Below are positions 51,441 through 60,527 of a stretch of 64,000 bases of DNA, piece after piece. This DNA comes from Halobacillus_B sp963739045 (lineage in GTDB: Bacteria; Bacillota; Bacilli; Bacillales; Halobacillaceae). The stretch is taken from positions 248,001-312,000 of the forward strand of contig CAVTYY010000005.1 in assembly GCA_963739045.1 (NCBI GenBank), in the 5' to 3' direction. The position numbers and the translations under genes are program-made. The first letter of the stretch is position 1. Every line of letters begins with the position of its first letter. Under the pieces are notes generated by a model. The model was not told the origin of the DNA, did no database searches, and was given only the letters and a program-made list of their open reading frames with translations.

Positions 51441-52283
51441 ATGATCAAACAAACGATTGCTTTTCTAGGTGCAGGTTCTATGGCGGAAGCAATGATTTCC
51501 GGAATGGTCGAGTCTGGAAATATCCCTGCAGAACAAATTATTGTTACTAATCGAAGTAATCAAGAAAGGTTAAATGAGATTCACAATAAATATGGTGTAC
51601 GTACAGTTTTAAAAGATCAATTAGATTACTCAGAAGTTGATCAATTTATCCTGGCAATGAAGCCAAAAGATATTGAAGCTGTACTGGAAGATATAAAAAT
51701 TAAAATTGAACCGAATCAAGTACTTGTATCTGTACTTGCTGGTATTTCTACTTCTTATATGGAAGATCGTCTGAATGACGGTCAACAGGTTATTCGAGTA
51801 ATGCCGAATACTTCAAGCATGTTAAGAGAGTCTGCAACAGCTATTTCTCCAGGTCGTCATGCGGCAATGGACCATGTCATGGTTGCCAAAGAGCTGCTTC
51901 AATCGATTGGCCGCGTATTCGTTATTGATGAAGAGAATATGGATGTCTTTACAGGCATCGCTGGAAGCGGACCTGCTTATTTCTATAACTTAATGGAGCA
52001 CATTGAAGAAACAGGCAACCAAGAAGGATTAGATCGGGAAACCATTCGTGAAATTGGTGCGCAGACGTTGTTAGGCGCAGCGAAAATGCTGCTTGAGCGT
52101 GACGAAAGCCCATCTGAACTTCGTAAAAAAGTTACTTCACCTAATGGCACAACCGCAGCTGGTCTTGATGCCTTAGATCAAAATGGTGGCGGTCAAGCTA
52201 TTTCTGAAGCTATAAAAGGAGCAGCCAGCCGTTCTGAAGAACTAAGAATGGAATTGGAAGGAATGCTAGTCGGTAGTAAATAA
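51441..52283 (+). CDS. proH: Pyrroline-5-carboxylate reductase
   Basis: A 280-residue NAD(P)H-dependent enzyme for the last step of proline synthesis. The dinucleotide motif is FLGAGSMAEAMISG; IRVMPNTSS and GSGPAYFYNLMEH follow, and KVTSPNGTTAAGL is the P5CR signature near the C-terminus. It is first of a three-gene operon with proJ and proA, the arrangement called proHJA in Halobacillus halophilus, where it makes proline as a compatible solute. I therefore use proH rather than proC. A GGGAGAG site precedes the ATG. Confidence 0.94.
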   Translation: MIKQTIAFLGAGSMAEAMISGMVESGNIPAEQIIVTNRSNQERLNEIHNKYGVRTVLKDQLDYSEVDQFILAMKPKDIEAVLEDIKIKIEPNQVLVSVLAGISTSYMEDRLNDGQQVIRVMPNTSSMLRESATAISPGRHAAMDHVMVAKELLQSIGRVFVIDEENMDVFTGIAGSGPAYFYNLMEHIEETGNQEGLDRETIREIGAQTLLGAAKMLLERDESPSELRKKVTSPNGTTAAGLDALDQNGGGQAISEAIKGAASRSEELRMELEGMLVGSK

Positions 52284-52346
52284 ATGAGAAAAACATCCAC
52301 AGTAAATACGAGGAAATATAACCAAAAACGTCTTAATAGGAGTGAT

Positions 52347-53477
52347 ATGTTGACTAAAGAAAATAAGCGTGTAGTAATTAAAATAGGTAGTAGTTCTTTA
52401 ACAAGTATGCATGGAGAAATCAGCCGTCGTAAATTAGAAAAATTAGTAGACGAAGTTGTCCGGTTAAAAGATGACGGTCATGAAGTCTTACTCGTTTCAT
52501 CAGGTGCTGTTGCTGCCGGCTATCGTAAGCTGGGCTGCTTAACACGTCCAAGTACTTTACCAGAAAAACAAGCTGCAGCTTCTATTGGTCAAGGGTTATT
52601 GATGGAATCTTACTCAGATCTGTTCTTATCCCACGGCTATATGGGTTCCCAGATTTTAATTACCCGCAGTGACTTCTCTGATGAGAACCGCTATAACAAT
52701 GCACGTAATACAATCAACGTATTACTCGAACGCGGAATTATTCCAATAGTAAATGAAAATGATACCATTACCATTGATCGTTTGAAGTTTGGTGATAATG
52801 ATACACTTTCAGCGAAAGTTGCTGGACTTGTGGATGCAGACAAATTGATCATTTTATCCGATATAGACGGTTTGTATGACGCAGATCCTAGAAAAGATGA
52901 AGATGCCAAGCTGCTTGATCGTGTACACGAAATTACACCTGAAATTGAAGATGCAGCTGGGGATCCAGGCAGTGATGTTGGAACAGGCGGCATGAAATCA
53001 AAAATTGACGCTTTCAAAATTGCCATGGCTTCCGGTATCAATTCTTTCCTTGGAAAAGCAGGAACCGAGAATATTGTCTATGACGCTGTTTATCACAATG
53101 CAACGGGTACGTATTTTGAATCTAAGCCTGAAAATGAAAACTTAGATCAGAAGAAACAATGGATCGCCTTTAATTCTGGACCAGAAGGTGAAGTAATCAT
53201 TGATCACCGTGCGAAAGAAAGCATTGTAGAAATGAAGAACAGCTTGCTGCCAATGAATGTTCACCATGTAAAAGGACGCTTTAAATCTGGATCAGTCGTC
53301 CGTATTCATGACTTGAACGGTGAAGAAATTGGCCTTGGAGTCGTAAATTATTCATCAGAAAAACTGAAAGAAATGATCAGCCTGACTGAACCAGAGCTGG
53401 AATCTTACGAAAAAGCCGCAATAGAACGTAAAGATTTCGTTTGTCACTTAGAAGTTTCTATGCCCGTAGGTGTTTAA
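52347..53477 (+). CDS. proJ: Glutamate 5-kinase
   Basis: A 376-residue kinase making glutamyl-5-phosphate. The amino-acid-kinase domain starts with RVVIKIGSSSLT, shows LVSSGAVAAGYRKLG, ENDTITIDRLKFGDND and DIDGLYDADPR, and ends with GTGGMKSKIDAFK. A C-terminal PUA domain (about 275-365) is present. ATG at 52347 has AATAGGAGTGAT upstream and matches the normal family start; the frame is open from 52284. Osmotic ProJ enzymes are less sensitive to proline feedback than ProB; that cannot be read here, so the symbol rests on the operon. Confidence 0.94.
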   Translation: MLTKENKRVVIKIGSSSLTSMHGEISRRKLEKLVDEVVRLKDDGHEVLLVSSGAVAAGYRKLGCLTRPSTLPEKQAAASIGQGLLMESYSDLFLSHGYMGSQILITRSDFSDENRYNNARNTINVLLERGIIPIVNENDTITIDRLKFGDNDTLSAKVAGLVDADKLIILSDIDGLYDADPRKDEDAKLLDRVHEITPEIEDAAGDPGSDVGTGGMKSKIDAFKIAMASGINSFLGKAGTENIVYDAVYHNATGTYFESKPENENLDQKKQWIAFNSGPEGEVIIDHRAKESIVEMKNSLLPMNVHHVKGRFKSGSVVRIHDLNGEEIGLGVVNYSSEKLKEMISLTEPELESYEKAAIERKDFVCHLEVSMPVGV

Positions 53478-53497
53478 AATACTCAAGGAGGTCTTTG

Positions 53498-54760
53498 ATG
53501 ACACAAATCAAAAGTAATGTAAACGTTGAGCAACAAGCGATTGAGGCAAAAAAAGCTGCTAAAAAGCTGTTAATTCTTTCTGAAGAAGATAAGAACGAAG
53601 CTTTAAATCACTTGGCTGACGTACTTGAACGTGAATTTGAAACCATTTTAAAAGCGAATGAGAAAGATCTGGAAAATGGACGAGAGAAAGGTTTCTCTCA
53701 AGCGTTTATGGATCGTTTGTCCTTATCGCAAGAAAGAATACAGGATTTCTCTAATGGTCTTCGCGAGGTCTCAGAACTGAACGATCCAACGGGGGACGTA
53801 ATTTCTGATTGGACTCTTGATAATGGTCTGCAAGTTCAGAAAGTCACTGTACCCCTTGGTGTTATTGGCATGATTTATGAAGCCCGTCCGAATGTGACCG
53901 TTGATGCCACAGGACTTGCGCTGAAATCTGGCAATGCGATCATCTTAAAGGGAGGATCCTCCGCGATTAATTCCAACCAGGCGATTGTAGATGTTATCCA
54001 TCAGGGTTTGGCAGAAACTAAAATTCCGAAAGAGGCCGTACAGTTTATTGCCTCTACGGATCGTGAAGCAACGAAACAGCTATTTACAATGAAAGAACAT
54101 GTAGACGTATTGATTCCTCGCGGTGGCGGTAAGCTCATCAAAGCAGTTGTAGAAAACGCAACTGTCCCTGTGCTTGAAACAGGTGTAGGGAATTGCCACA
54201 TTTATGTAGATAAAGAAGCAGACGTGGAAAAAGCGATCAATATAATGGTCAATGCAAAAACAGACCGCCCGGCGGTGTGTAATGCTGCTGAGACACTAAT
54301 CGTTCATAAAGATTGGCTGGACGAAAATATAGATGCCTTGAACAAAGCCTTCCAGGAAAATGGTATTCAAGTGCATGGAGATGAGCATGCAATCAGTGTG
54401 ATTCCAAATGCTGTTCCTGCTGCTCACGAAGATTGGGCAAATGAATATTTAAGCACAGATATCGCTGTGAAAACAGTAGAAGATCTAACGGATGCGATTG
54501 CCCATATCGAAACGTATGGTACCAAGCACTCTGAGGCGATCGTTACAGAGAATCAGGAAAATGCACAAACATTCTTGAATCTAGTGGACGCTGCTGCAAT
54601 TTATCACAATGCTTCCACTCGTTTCACTGACGGCGGTGCCCTTGGCTTCGGTGCAGAGATTGGTATCTCTACTCAGAAGTTACATGCTCGCGGCCCAATG
54701 GGACTGCCTGCACTAACAACTATTAAGTTCCTTATGAAGGGTACTGGACAGATTCGATAA
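53498..54760 (+). CDS. proA: Glutamate-5-semialdehyde dehydrogenase (gamma-glutamyl phosphate reductase)
   Basis: A 420-residue NADPH-dependent aldehyde-dehydrogenase-fold enzyme that reduces glutamyl-5-phosphate. Marks are VPLGVIGMIYEARPNVTVDA, LKGGSSAINSNQAI and the catalytic Cys in DRPAVCNAAETLIVH. ATG at 53498 has the strong site AAGGAGG and gives the typical start; the frame extends to 53441 without meaning. It ends the proHJA operon, followed at once by a terminator. Product semialdehyde cyclises to P5C, the substrate of ProH. Confidence 0.95.
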   Translation: MTQIKSNVNVEQQAIEAKKAAKKLLILSEEDKNEALNHLADVLEREFETILKANEKDLENGREKGFSQAFMDRLSLSQERIQDFSNGLREVSELNDPTGDVISDWTLDNGLQVQKVTVPLGVIGMIYEARPNVTVDATGLALKSGNAIILKGGSSAINSNQAIVDVIHQGLAETKIPKEAVQFIASTDREATKQLFTMKEHVDVLIPRGGGKLIKAVVENATVPVLETGVGNCHIYVDKEADVEKAINIMVNAKTDRPAVCNAAETLIVHKDWLDENIDALNKAFQENGIQVHGDEHAISVIPNAVPAAHEDWANEYLSTDIAVKTVEDLTDAIAHIETYGTKHSEAIVTENQENAQTFLNLVDAAAIYHNASTRFTDGGALGFGAEIGISTQKLHARGPMGLPALTTIKFLMKGTGQIR

Positions 54761-54771
54761 ATGCTGATTTT

Positions 54772-54800
54772 GCTCCCTCTATTCATAGAGGGGGCTTTTT
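54772..54800 (+). terminator. Terminator of proHJA
   Basis: GCTCCCTCT pairs with AGAGGGGGC (one G-U) across ATTCAT and is followed by TTTTTAT. Confidence 0.85.
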
Positions 54801-54942
54801 ATTTGGAATCTTCCCCTTAAAAGTACAGATTCGAAGAGAAAAGATTTTAAACAATACGCGTGGCTGCTTGATTGATGGGCAGAAATGAATTACTATTCTT
54901 ATGACAGCATTGAATTCTAACAAAGGTTTACAGGAGGTAACT

Positions 54943-55722
54943 ATGAACGATTTATTGCAATTAAAGGATAAATATGTAGTGATTATGGGGGTAGCTAATT
55001 CCAGAAGTATTGCCTGGGGCGTAGCAAGATCCCTTCACGAAGCTGGAGCAAAGCTAATCTTTACATATCGAAAAGAACGGTCTTTAAAGAAACTTAACAA
55101 ACTATTAGAAGAGCAGGGTGTTCAAGCTGAACTGGTCCTCCAATGTGATGTGAATGAGGATGAGAGTATAGAGCAGACCTTTAAACAGATTGGAGAAGAA
55201 GTGGGCTCTATCTACGGTGTCGTGCACTCTATTGCATTTGCGCATGCGGAAGACCTCAAAGGGGACTTTATTGATACCTCCAGAAGCGGATTTGCCTATG
55301 CCCAAGATACAAGTGCGTATTCACTGGTAGCAGTCACGAAAGCAGCGCGCCCTCTGATGACAGACGGCGGAGCGGTTCTTGCTATGAGTTATTTAGGAGC
55401 TGAACGTGTAGTCGGCGGTTATAATGTGATGGGTGTTGCCAAAGCTTCCCTTGAAGCATCTGTAAAATACTTAGCTTCTGAGGTCGGCCAAAATGGCATC
55501 CGCGTGAATGCCATTTCTGCTGGGGCTATTCGCACGCTGTCCGCAAAAGGTGTTGGATCATTCAACACTATTCTTCATGAAATAGAAGAAAAGTCACCGC
55601 TTAGAAAAAATGTTACTCAGGAAGAAGTGGGTGATATGAGCATGGCTATGTTAAGTCATCTATCCCGCGGGGTTACCGGGGAAATTGTTTATGTGGATTC
55701 TGGTTACAACATATTAGGTTAA
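54943..55722 (+). CDS. fabI: Enoyl-[acyl-carrier-protein] reductase (NADH)
   Basis: A 259-residue SDR-fold enzyme for the last step of fatty-acid elongation. Characteristic segments are GVANSRSIAWGVA at the cofactor site, HSIAFAHAEDLKG, and the YNVMGVAKASLEA stretch with the catalytic Tyr-x6-Lys. ATG at 54943 has CAGGAGG and the family start; upstream codons to 54901 are not expected to be translated. Single gene with a terminator. I found no clear FapR operator in the 180-bp upstream gap, though fabI of Bacillus is under FapR. Confidence 0.95.
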   Translation: MNDLLQLKDKYVVIMGVANSRSIAWGVARSLHEAGAKLIFTYRKERSLKKLNKLLEEQGVQAELVLQCDVNEDESIEQTFKQIGEEVGSIYGVVHSIAFAHAEDLKGDFIDTSRSGFAYAQDTSAYSLVAVTKAARPLMTDGGAVLAMSYLGAERVVGGYNVMGVAKASLEASVKYLASEVGQNGIRVNAISAGAIRTLSAKGVGSFNTILHEIEEKSPLRKNVTQEEVGDMSMAMLSHLSRGVTGEIVYVDSGYNILG

Positions 55723-55729
55723 GAACGAT

Positions 55730-55762
55730 GCCGTCTCATATTAAGTGAGTCGGCTTTTTTTT
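55730..55762 (+). terminator. Terminator after fabI
   Basis: GCCGTCTCA pairs with TGAGTCGGC with one mismatch across TATTAAG, then T8. Confidence 0.8.
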
Positions 55763-55860
55763 AGTAGAATGTGTGGTTCCTTATTACGCAAAAGCTCCCA
55801 ATTCTTGAAGACTCAGTTTCGAGATATTTTGAAGATTTCCGTTTTTGTTAGACAGAGTTT

Positions 55861-55979
55861 AGAGGTCCGGGAAATCACTCGCTTTCCGTGGGCATGTGGT
55901 GAGCTTCCTCGGGCTTTGCCTTCCGGGATCTCACCTATCATGTACATCCCACAGGAGTCTCGCAATTTCCCGGACCTCT
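55861..55979 (+). repeat. 119-bp palindromic intergenic repeat, copy B
   Basis: Perfect 15-bp terminal inverted repeats (AGAGGTCCGGGAAAT at 55861-55875 against 55965-55979) enclose a core that lines up with 1906-2024 over its whole length (for example CTCGCTTTCCGTGGGCATG, TTCCGGGATCTCACC). A further outer pair, CTCCCAATT near 55795-55803 and AATTGGGAG near 55987-55995, makes the whole 200-bp block palindromic. AGACTCAGTTTCGAGAT before it recalls the 47-bp module of copies A and C. No gene is supported here. Confidence 0.8.
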
Positions 55980-56135
55980 TTATGATAATTGGGAGAACGA
56001 AAATATTAAAAAATGCGGTACAAAATAAATACTTCTTCATCAAAGCTGAAATGTCTCCATTGTTTATTATTATGTTTTTTCGAGGTTAGCATCTTGATGA
56101 CCTGGATAGGACCTTTCATTTTTCATAAGATGGGT

Positions 56136-56458
56136 GGTGAAGGAAATGACGAGACTCCCGTGGGAGAAGGTGCTAGGCGAGATCCCACAGGGAGTGAATA
56201 CGAGCGAGGAGGCTTGCCAGCTCCCCACAGGAAAGTGTTCAAATGTGGAATCGCCCCGATAGACACGACCAGCATAAGCCGAGCATCAAAAGGAATGTGG
56301 TTTTTCATTCCGTTGATGAGCGGCTTATGTCTCGAGTGTCTGGGCGATGAAACTAGACGAGTTATTTCCTGCGCCGCCCTCCTCTCATTGTTAATAACGG
56401 ACCCAAACATCTCGAAATCGAGTCTTCCACAATCCTGCACTTTACTTAAAGACTTGGT
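56136..56458 (-). repeat. Composite intergenic repeat, copy C, inverted
   Basis: Read on the minus strand: the 47-bp module (56458-56412), then a CATAAGCC palindrome block (about 56335-56270, AGCATAAGCCGAGC and GAGCGGCTTATG), then a diverged 119-bp type palindrome (about 56240-56136, with TCCTGTGGGGAGCTGG and GATCTCGCCTAGCAC). This block fills most of the gap between fabI and the DUF3817 gene. Two open frames across it (55745-56089 and 56013-56468) come from repeat sequence and lack start signals. Confidence 0.7.
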
Positions 56459-56664
56459 TTCAAATTAATTGCATCTATAGATCATATTAAAAAGCATTCA
56501 TCCGTTATAACTCTGTCGAACTTGGAATAGATTTATTTAACGAAAATGTTGTTCATTAAATTGATAGAACTTGCTCCTGCTCTATTGTGAAGACTATGGT
56601 ACTCTTAAGGAGACTTAACAAAACAAAATGATTAACTCAATAGAAACTTTGAGGGAGGAATTCA

Positions 56665-56958
56665 ATGATTCATCCATCTGTAAAACGATTTCGAATTGCC
56701 GGTCTCATTGAAGGTGGTTCGCTGTTATTTTTATTATTTATTGCTATGCCGTTAAAGTATTTTGCTGGCCTGCCAGAAGTGGTCACAGTAGTTGGCTCAA
56801 TTCATGGCTTTCTATTTATCACTTATTTAGGATTTATAGCTTATACCACCTATAAAATCCGCTGGTCTCTCATCTGGGTACTGGGAGCATTTATCGTGGC
56901 CTTTATTCCGTTTGGTAATATCTGGCTCGATCAGCGTGTTAAAAGAAATTTTGCATAA
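56665..56958 (+). CDS. DUF3817 family membrane protein
   Basis: A 97-residue membrane protein with three helices (about 12-30, 37-57, 66-85). The pattern RFRIAGLIEGGSLLFLLFIAMP, then IHGFLFITYL and PFGNIWLDQ, is typical of DUF3817, which has no known role. A GAGGGAGG site stands upstream and a convergent terminator follows. Single gene. Confidence 0.85.
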   Translation: MIHPSVKRFRIAGLIEGGSLLFLLFIAMPLKYFAGLPEVVTVVGSIHGFLFITYLGFIAYTTYKIRWSLIWVLGAFIVAFIPFGNIWLDQRVKRNFA

Positions 56959-57000
56959 AAAAAAGCGAGACTCTCCTTAAAAGAGTACTCGCTTTTTTTT
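56957..57000. terminator. Bidirectional terminator
   Basis: The stem AAAAAAGCGAG (plus CTCT/AGAG inside) pairs with CTCGCTTTTTT, with A and T tracts on the two sides. It ends both the DUF3817 gene and the convergent coat gene. Confidence 0.87.
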
Positions 57001-57004
57001 TGAA

Positions 57005-57538
57005 TTAGTCTTTGGAGTGCATAGATCGCATAGGAGCAGTGGTTGTAGGACGAATTGGATCTAAGCAGGAAATCGCACAGAAACAATCAAGATCGACAGT
57101 GATACAAATACCAGTAGCATAGAAGTCTACGACATTATTAAGGAAGTCACAAACCTCTCTACTGCTGTCACATTGTCTAGTGCAGCTTGCTGCGGAACCA
57201 TGCACAGGTTGTAATAGCTCCAATTGTACACAGTTGGAGCTGTCCTCTACAAATTTACATGCTCTGAATACAGGTGATTCTACGCAATTGTAGTGGGTAG
57301 TGGCGTTCATCACTCTCTCGACTCCACTGCCAAAGAATGGTTTGCACCCGCAATACAGAATAAATGGGATGGTAGTGGCATTGTTTCCATTTCCAGAAGA
57401 AGGGGAAAGCAGCTCAGCAATGGAGCGGTCACAACCAGTGGAACAACAATCGCGGCCGGCGATTTCATCCTGTGCATCAACGATAGCTCTAACTACATCT
57501 TTGACACAGTTCGTGCCTTTTGAAGAATGGCAACTCAT
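57005..57538 (-). CDS. CotZ/ExsY family spore outer coat protein
   Basis: A 177-residue cysteine-rich protein (about 19 Cys) with the family features FNCV-like NCVKDVVRAIVDAQDE at the start, TIPFILYCGCKPF, SPVFRACKF, and the terminal CITVDLDCFCAISCLDPI. CotY, CotZ and ExsY assemble the cross-linked crust or exosporium layer of Bacillus spores. This marks the host as a spore former. The site AAAGGAGAG precedes the ATG; expression is expected late in the mother cell, but I did not identify a SigK box. It is about 20 residues longer than B. subtilis CotZ, with an Asn/Gly/Thr insertion near 50. Confidence 0.88.
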   Translation of the reverse strand: MSCHSSKGTNCVKDVVRAIVDAQDEIAGRDCCSTGCDRSIAELLSPSSGNGNNATTIPFILYCGCKPFFGSGVERVMNATTHYNCVESPVFRACKFVEDSSNCVQLELLQPVHGSAASCTRQCDSSREVCDFLNNVVDFYATGICITVDLDCFCAISCLDPIRPTTTAPMRSMHSKD

Positions 57539-57759
57539 AATTTAATTCTCTCCTTTGTAATTGGTCTTACGTAACTATTCTATGAGGAGAGGAAAAAAGC
57601 GCTTGTATAATAGTCTATTTTTAATAGGAGTCCATTATATTAATAATAATTTTTATTAAAAAACCAGTACATCTGCCAAAGCAAAGGAGAGCAGAAGCCA
57701 TATAATAAACTATATCTTCTCATAGATATATTTTCACTTCCTTTTAAATACTTCCTTTT

Positions 57760-57793
57760 TAAAAACGCTAGCAGAGCAACTAGCGTTTTTTAA
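57760..57793. terminator. Hairpin in coat-RsbR gap
   Basis: AAAAACGCTAG and CTAGCGTTTTTT pair across an 8-base loop. It faces upstream sequence with no clear plus-strand gene, and may be a second stop for transcripts from the RsbR-like gene on the minus strand. Confidence 0.6.
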
Positions 57794-57802
57794 GGTTTCA
57801 GT

Positions 57803-57849
57803 AAAAAAAGATCTCCACCTTCCTGCAAAAGGAAGGGGAGATCTTTTTT
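57803..57849 (-). terminator. Terminator of the RsbR-like gene
   Basis: A long stem, AAAAAAGATCTCC plus CCTTCC, pairs with GGAAGG plus GGAGATCTTTTTT, directly beyond and slightly overlapping the stop codon of the minus-strand gene. Confidence 0.85.
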
Positions 57850-58681
57850 ACTCAGTTTTAGATATGGCCTGGGCTAAGGATGAGCTGATGGTGATTTTCC
57901 CAAAGTTAATACCAAGCTGAACAGCTGTTTGGGCAATTTCTGGACGAATCCCGGAGAGAGAAGTAGTGACGCCGATCAGCCTTAACCCATCAAGTAACGA
58001 AAATATTTGATGAGCGACCATCGTATCGATCATATAGACTCCGGACAAATCAATGAAAAGGTGAGCCACTGACTTATCCATGCATTGCTGCAGCGTATTT
58101 TCTAAAATAGCACTGGCCCTAATGGTGTCGATTTCCCCAACTAACGGCAGAAGAGCACGTCCGCGTGTTAAATCGATAATAGGAGAGCTTAAGTCATTGA
58201 TCATCTGCTGCTGTTCCTCAAATTGGCCGTCTACATACTTAGATTTTTCTTCCGTGAATCGAAGCAAAGCAACGTCAAAGATCTCTACTAACACATCTTT
58301 CCAAAGATCGACTTGCTTCTGAGTTACTTCTCGATGATTAGATGCTGCATATTCTTCAATGAAATCAAGGTACTGTTTTCTTACTCTCATAAACTCTCTT
58401 AAAATATAATGAGTAGGAGTTTCCAAATGTTCTTTGTCAGTCGCAATTCCTATGACCCACTCATCGAATCCTTTAAGAAAAACAGATTTTTCCTCAATGA
58501 AAATTTTACAAAGCTGTTTATGAAATTCTAAGTTCTGGGTTTTTAAGTTGCAAATTACTTTTGGATCAGTAGAGGAATAGACACCTGCAGGATCACTCTT
58601 ATCTAAGGAATCATACCATTCTTCGGTCAAACGTTCAGCTTTTTGTAATAGAAATTTATGTAAATCTTTATTTCTCTGCAT
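57848..58681 (-). CDS. RsbR-family stressosome protein (RsbT co-antagonist)
   Basis: A 277-residue protein with an N-terminal non-haem globin-like sensor domain (about 1-150) and a C-terminal STAS domain (about 160-275). The two threonines phosphorylated by RsbT in RsbR proteins are both conserved in context: GEIDTIRAS and the VDTMVAHQ-like IDTMVAHQ. GIRPEIAQTAVQLGI matches the end of RsbRA. It should join the stressosome that controls SigB through RsbT and RsbU. The rsb genes are not in the window, so this is a stand-alone paralogue of the RsbRB-RD or YtvA type. Confidence 0.9.
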   Translation of the reverse strand: MQRNKDLHKFLLQKAERLTEEWYDSLDKSDPAGVYSSTDPKVICNLKTQNLEFHKQLCKIFIEEKSVFLKGFDEWVIGIATDKEHLETPTHYILREFMRVRKQYLDFIEEYAASNHREVTQKQVDLWKDVLVEIFDVALLRFTEEKSKYVDGQFEEQQQMINDLSSPIIDLTRGRALLPLVGEIDTIRASAILENTLQQCMDKSVAHLFIDLSGVYMIDTMVAHQIFSLLDGLRLIGVTTSLSGIRPEIAQTAVQLGINFGKITISSSLAQAISKTE

Positions 58682-58958
58682 GAAATGACCTCCTACGTAT
58701 CCTTTACATCATTATCTATTATTATATATGGATAGTAAGACAATTACGAACTTTTTCGGCAAGCAGAAACTTTTTATTTTTAAGAGTATACCGTATGAAG
58801 AAATTAGAGAAGATTATTATTGGACTTGGGTAGTAATTAGCCTTTTACTATTTTCATACGAATGATTCCTTATATTGGATGAAGTTTATAACTTTACACC
58901 AAAATTGATGAGTGTTAAAGTTCTTCATTGTGTAAAAATAGTTCAAAAGGAGTTCTGT

Positions 58959-60482
58959 ATGAATACTAAACAAACGGGGCGAATTGATTGGCCCGTATTC
59001 GGAATTAGCGGAGGAGCATTGATTCTCTTCGTTATACTCGCACTTATTAATATTAATTTAGTAGAAGATTTCGTTAATCAAAGTTTTGCCTGGTCAGCTA
59101 AATACTTTGGTGCGTTTTGGCAAGTGATCATGTTAGCTACTTTTTTTGTAGGATTGTGGCTGGCATTTTCGAAGTATGGGAAAATTAAAATGGGCGGTAT
59201 GGATAAGCCTGAGATAAGTCTTTACAAATGGTTATCCATTATCATGGCGACTCTGTTAGCCGGAGGCGGAGTATTCTGGGCCGCTGCTGAACCAATGTAC
59301 CACTTCTTGTCTGTACCTCCCCATCAATCTGGAATTAAAGGAGGAACAACAGCAGCGGTAGACCCCGCTCTAGCTCAAAGCTTTATGCATTGGGGCTTCC
59401 TTGCCTGGGCCATTCTGGGCACGATTAGTGCGGTTGTCATGATGTATGGGCACTATCATAAAGGAATGCCGATGAAGCCTAGAACTTTGCTGTACCCTAT
59501 CTTTGGTGAAAGACTGCGTAACAGCTGGTTTGGTACGATTATTGATGCTTTTTCTGTTATAGCGGTGGCGGCAGGAACCATTGGTCCCATAGGGTTTTTA
59601 GGTTTGCAAGCGAGCTACGGACTTCAGGAAATCTTTGGGGTTCCTAATCAATTTAGTACCCAGTTTACCATTATCTTTGCTGTGGTTTTAATTTCCACGA
59701 TTTCAGCAGTGTCAGGACTTTACAAAGGTATTCAGTATTTAAGTAACTTTAACGTTCGTTTAGCAATTGCTTTAATGATTTTTATCGTGATTTTTGGTCC
59801 TGGTGAATTCATCATGAATCATTTCTTATCTGCTTTTGGAACTTATGTAGATCAATTTATTCCTATGAGTACGTACCGTGGTGATAAGGATTGGCTGTCG
59901 AGCTGGACGGTCTTCTTCTGGGGATGGTTTATTGGGTATGGTCCAATGATGGCGATCCTTGTCAGCCGTATTTCAAGGGGGCGTACGATTCGTGAAATTA
60001 TTGCAGCCGTGGCCATTTTTGCTCCAGTAATCTCCACCTTCTGGTTTACTGTATTAGGTGGTTCAGGGATATTCTTTGAATTGCAAAATCCTGGATCCGT
60101 TTCTGAGGCATTAAACGCAGCTGGGAATCCTGCCGCCATGTTTGCGATCACAGAGCAGTTCCCATTAGCTAGTATTATTTCACCGTTATTTCTAATTTTA
60201 ACGATTCTCTTTGTTGTAACGACTAGTGATTCTATGTCCTATACAATCGCAATGGCGGTAACAGGGGAAGGAAATCCTAAGGTTTGGCTTCGAGTATTCT
60301 GGTCGGTTCTTATGGGAGCTATAGCTATTATTCTTCTAATCACAGGGGATAGCGGAATTACTCAGCTTCAAAACTTTATTGTGGTGACAGCAGTCCCCGT
60401 ATCGATTATTCTCTTGCCGACCATTTGGCTTGCTCCTCGTGTTGCCAAGCGAATGGCGATGGAACAAAACTTGAATAAATAG
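58959..60482 (+). CDS. BCCT family transporter
   Basis: A 507-residue membrane protein with twelve helices of the betaine-choline-carnitine transporter fold. ATG at 58959 has AAAAGGAG; the frame from 58875 is not preferred. GGVFWAAAEPMYHF is typical, and the substrate-box segment is W316 TVFFWGWFIGYGP. Compared with BetP (WAWWISW), the aromatic box is altered: Phe324 and Tyr327 replace two tryptophans. The family imports betaine, choline or carnitine with sodium; here another substrate may be used. Osmoprotectant uptake fits the halophile. A terminator follows. Confidence 0.88.
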   Translation: MNTKQTGRIDWPVFGISGGALILFVILALININLVEDFVNQSFAWSAKYFGAFWQVIMLATFFVGLWLAFSKYGKIKMGGMDKPEISLYKWLSIIMATLLAGGGVFWAAAEPMYHFLSVPPHQSGIKGGTTAAVDPALAQSFMHWGFLAWAILGTISAVVMMYGHYHKGMPMKPRTLLYPIFGERLRNSWFGTIIDAFSVIAVAAGTIGPIGFLGLQASYGLQEIFGVPNQFSTQFTIIFAVVLISTISAVSGLYKGIQYLSNFNVRLAIALMIFIVIFGPGEFIMNHFLSAFGTYVDQFIPMSTYRGDKDWLSSWTVFFWGWFIGYGPMMAILVSRISRGRTIREIIAAVAIFAPVISTFWFTVLGGSGIFFELQNPGSVSEALNAAGNPAAMFAITEQFPLASIISPLFLILTILFVVTTSDSMSYTIAMAVTGEGNPKVWLRVFWSVLMGAIAIILLITGDSGITQLQNFIVVTAVPVSIILLPTIWLAPRVAKRMAMEQNLNK

Positions 60483-60492
60483 CAAAAGACTC

Positions 60493-60527
60493 ACTGGTGC
60501 GATAGATAAGTCGCACCAGTTTTTTTG
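60493..60527 (+). terminator. Terminator of BCCT gene
   Basis: ACTGGTGCGA pairs with TCGCACCAGT across an 8-base loop, then T6-7. Confidence 0.9.

Noticed and set aside
54800..54942. FapR operator before fabI
   Set aside because: I searched for the TTAGTACCTGATACTAA type sequence and saw nothing convincing.
55745..56468. Two overlapping frames (55745-56089 and 56013-56468)
   Set aside because: Both are made of repeat sequence and have no start signals.
57293..57545. Plus-strand frames opposite the coat protein gene
   Set aside because: Antisense shadows of a recognised spore coat gene, without ribosome binding sites.
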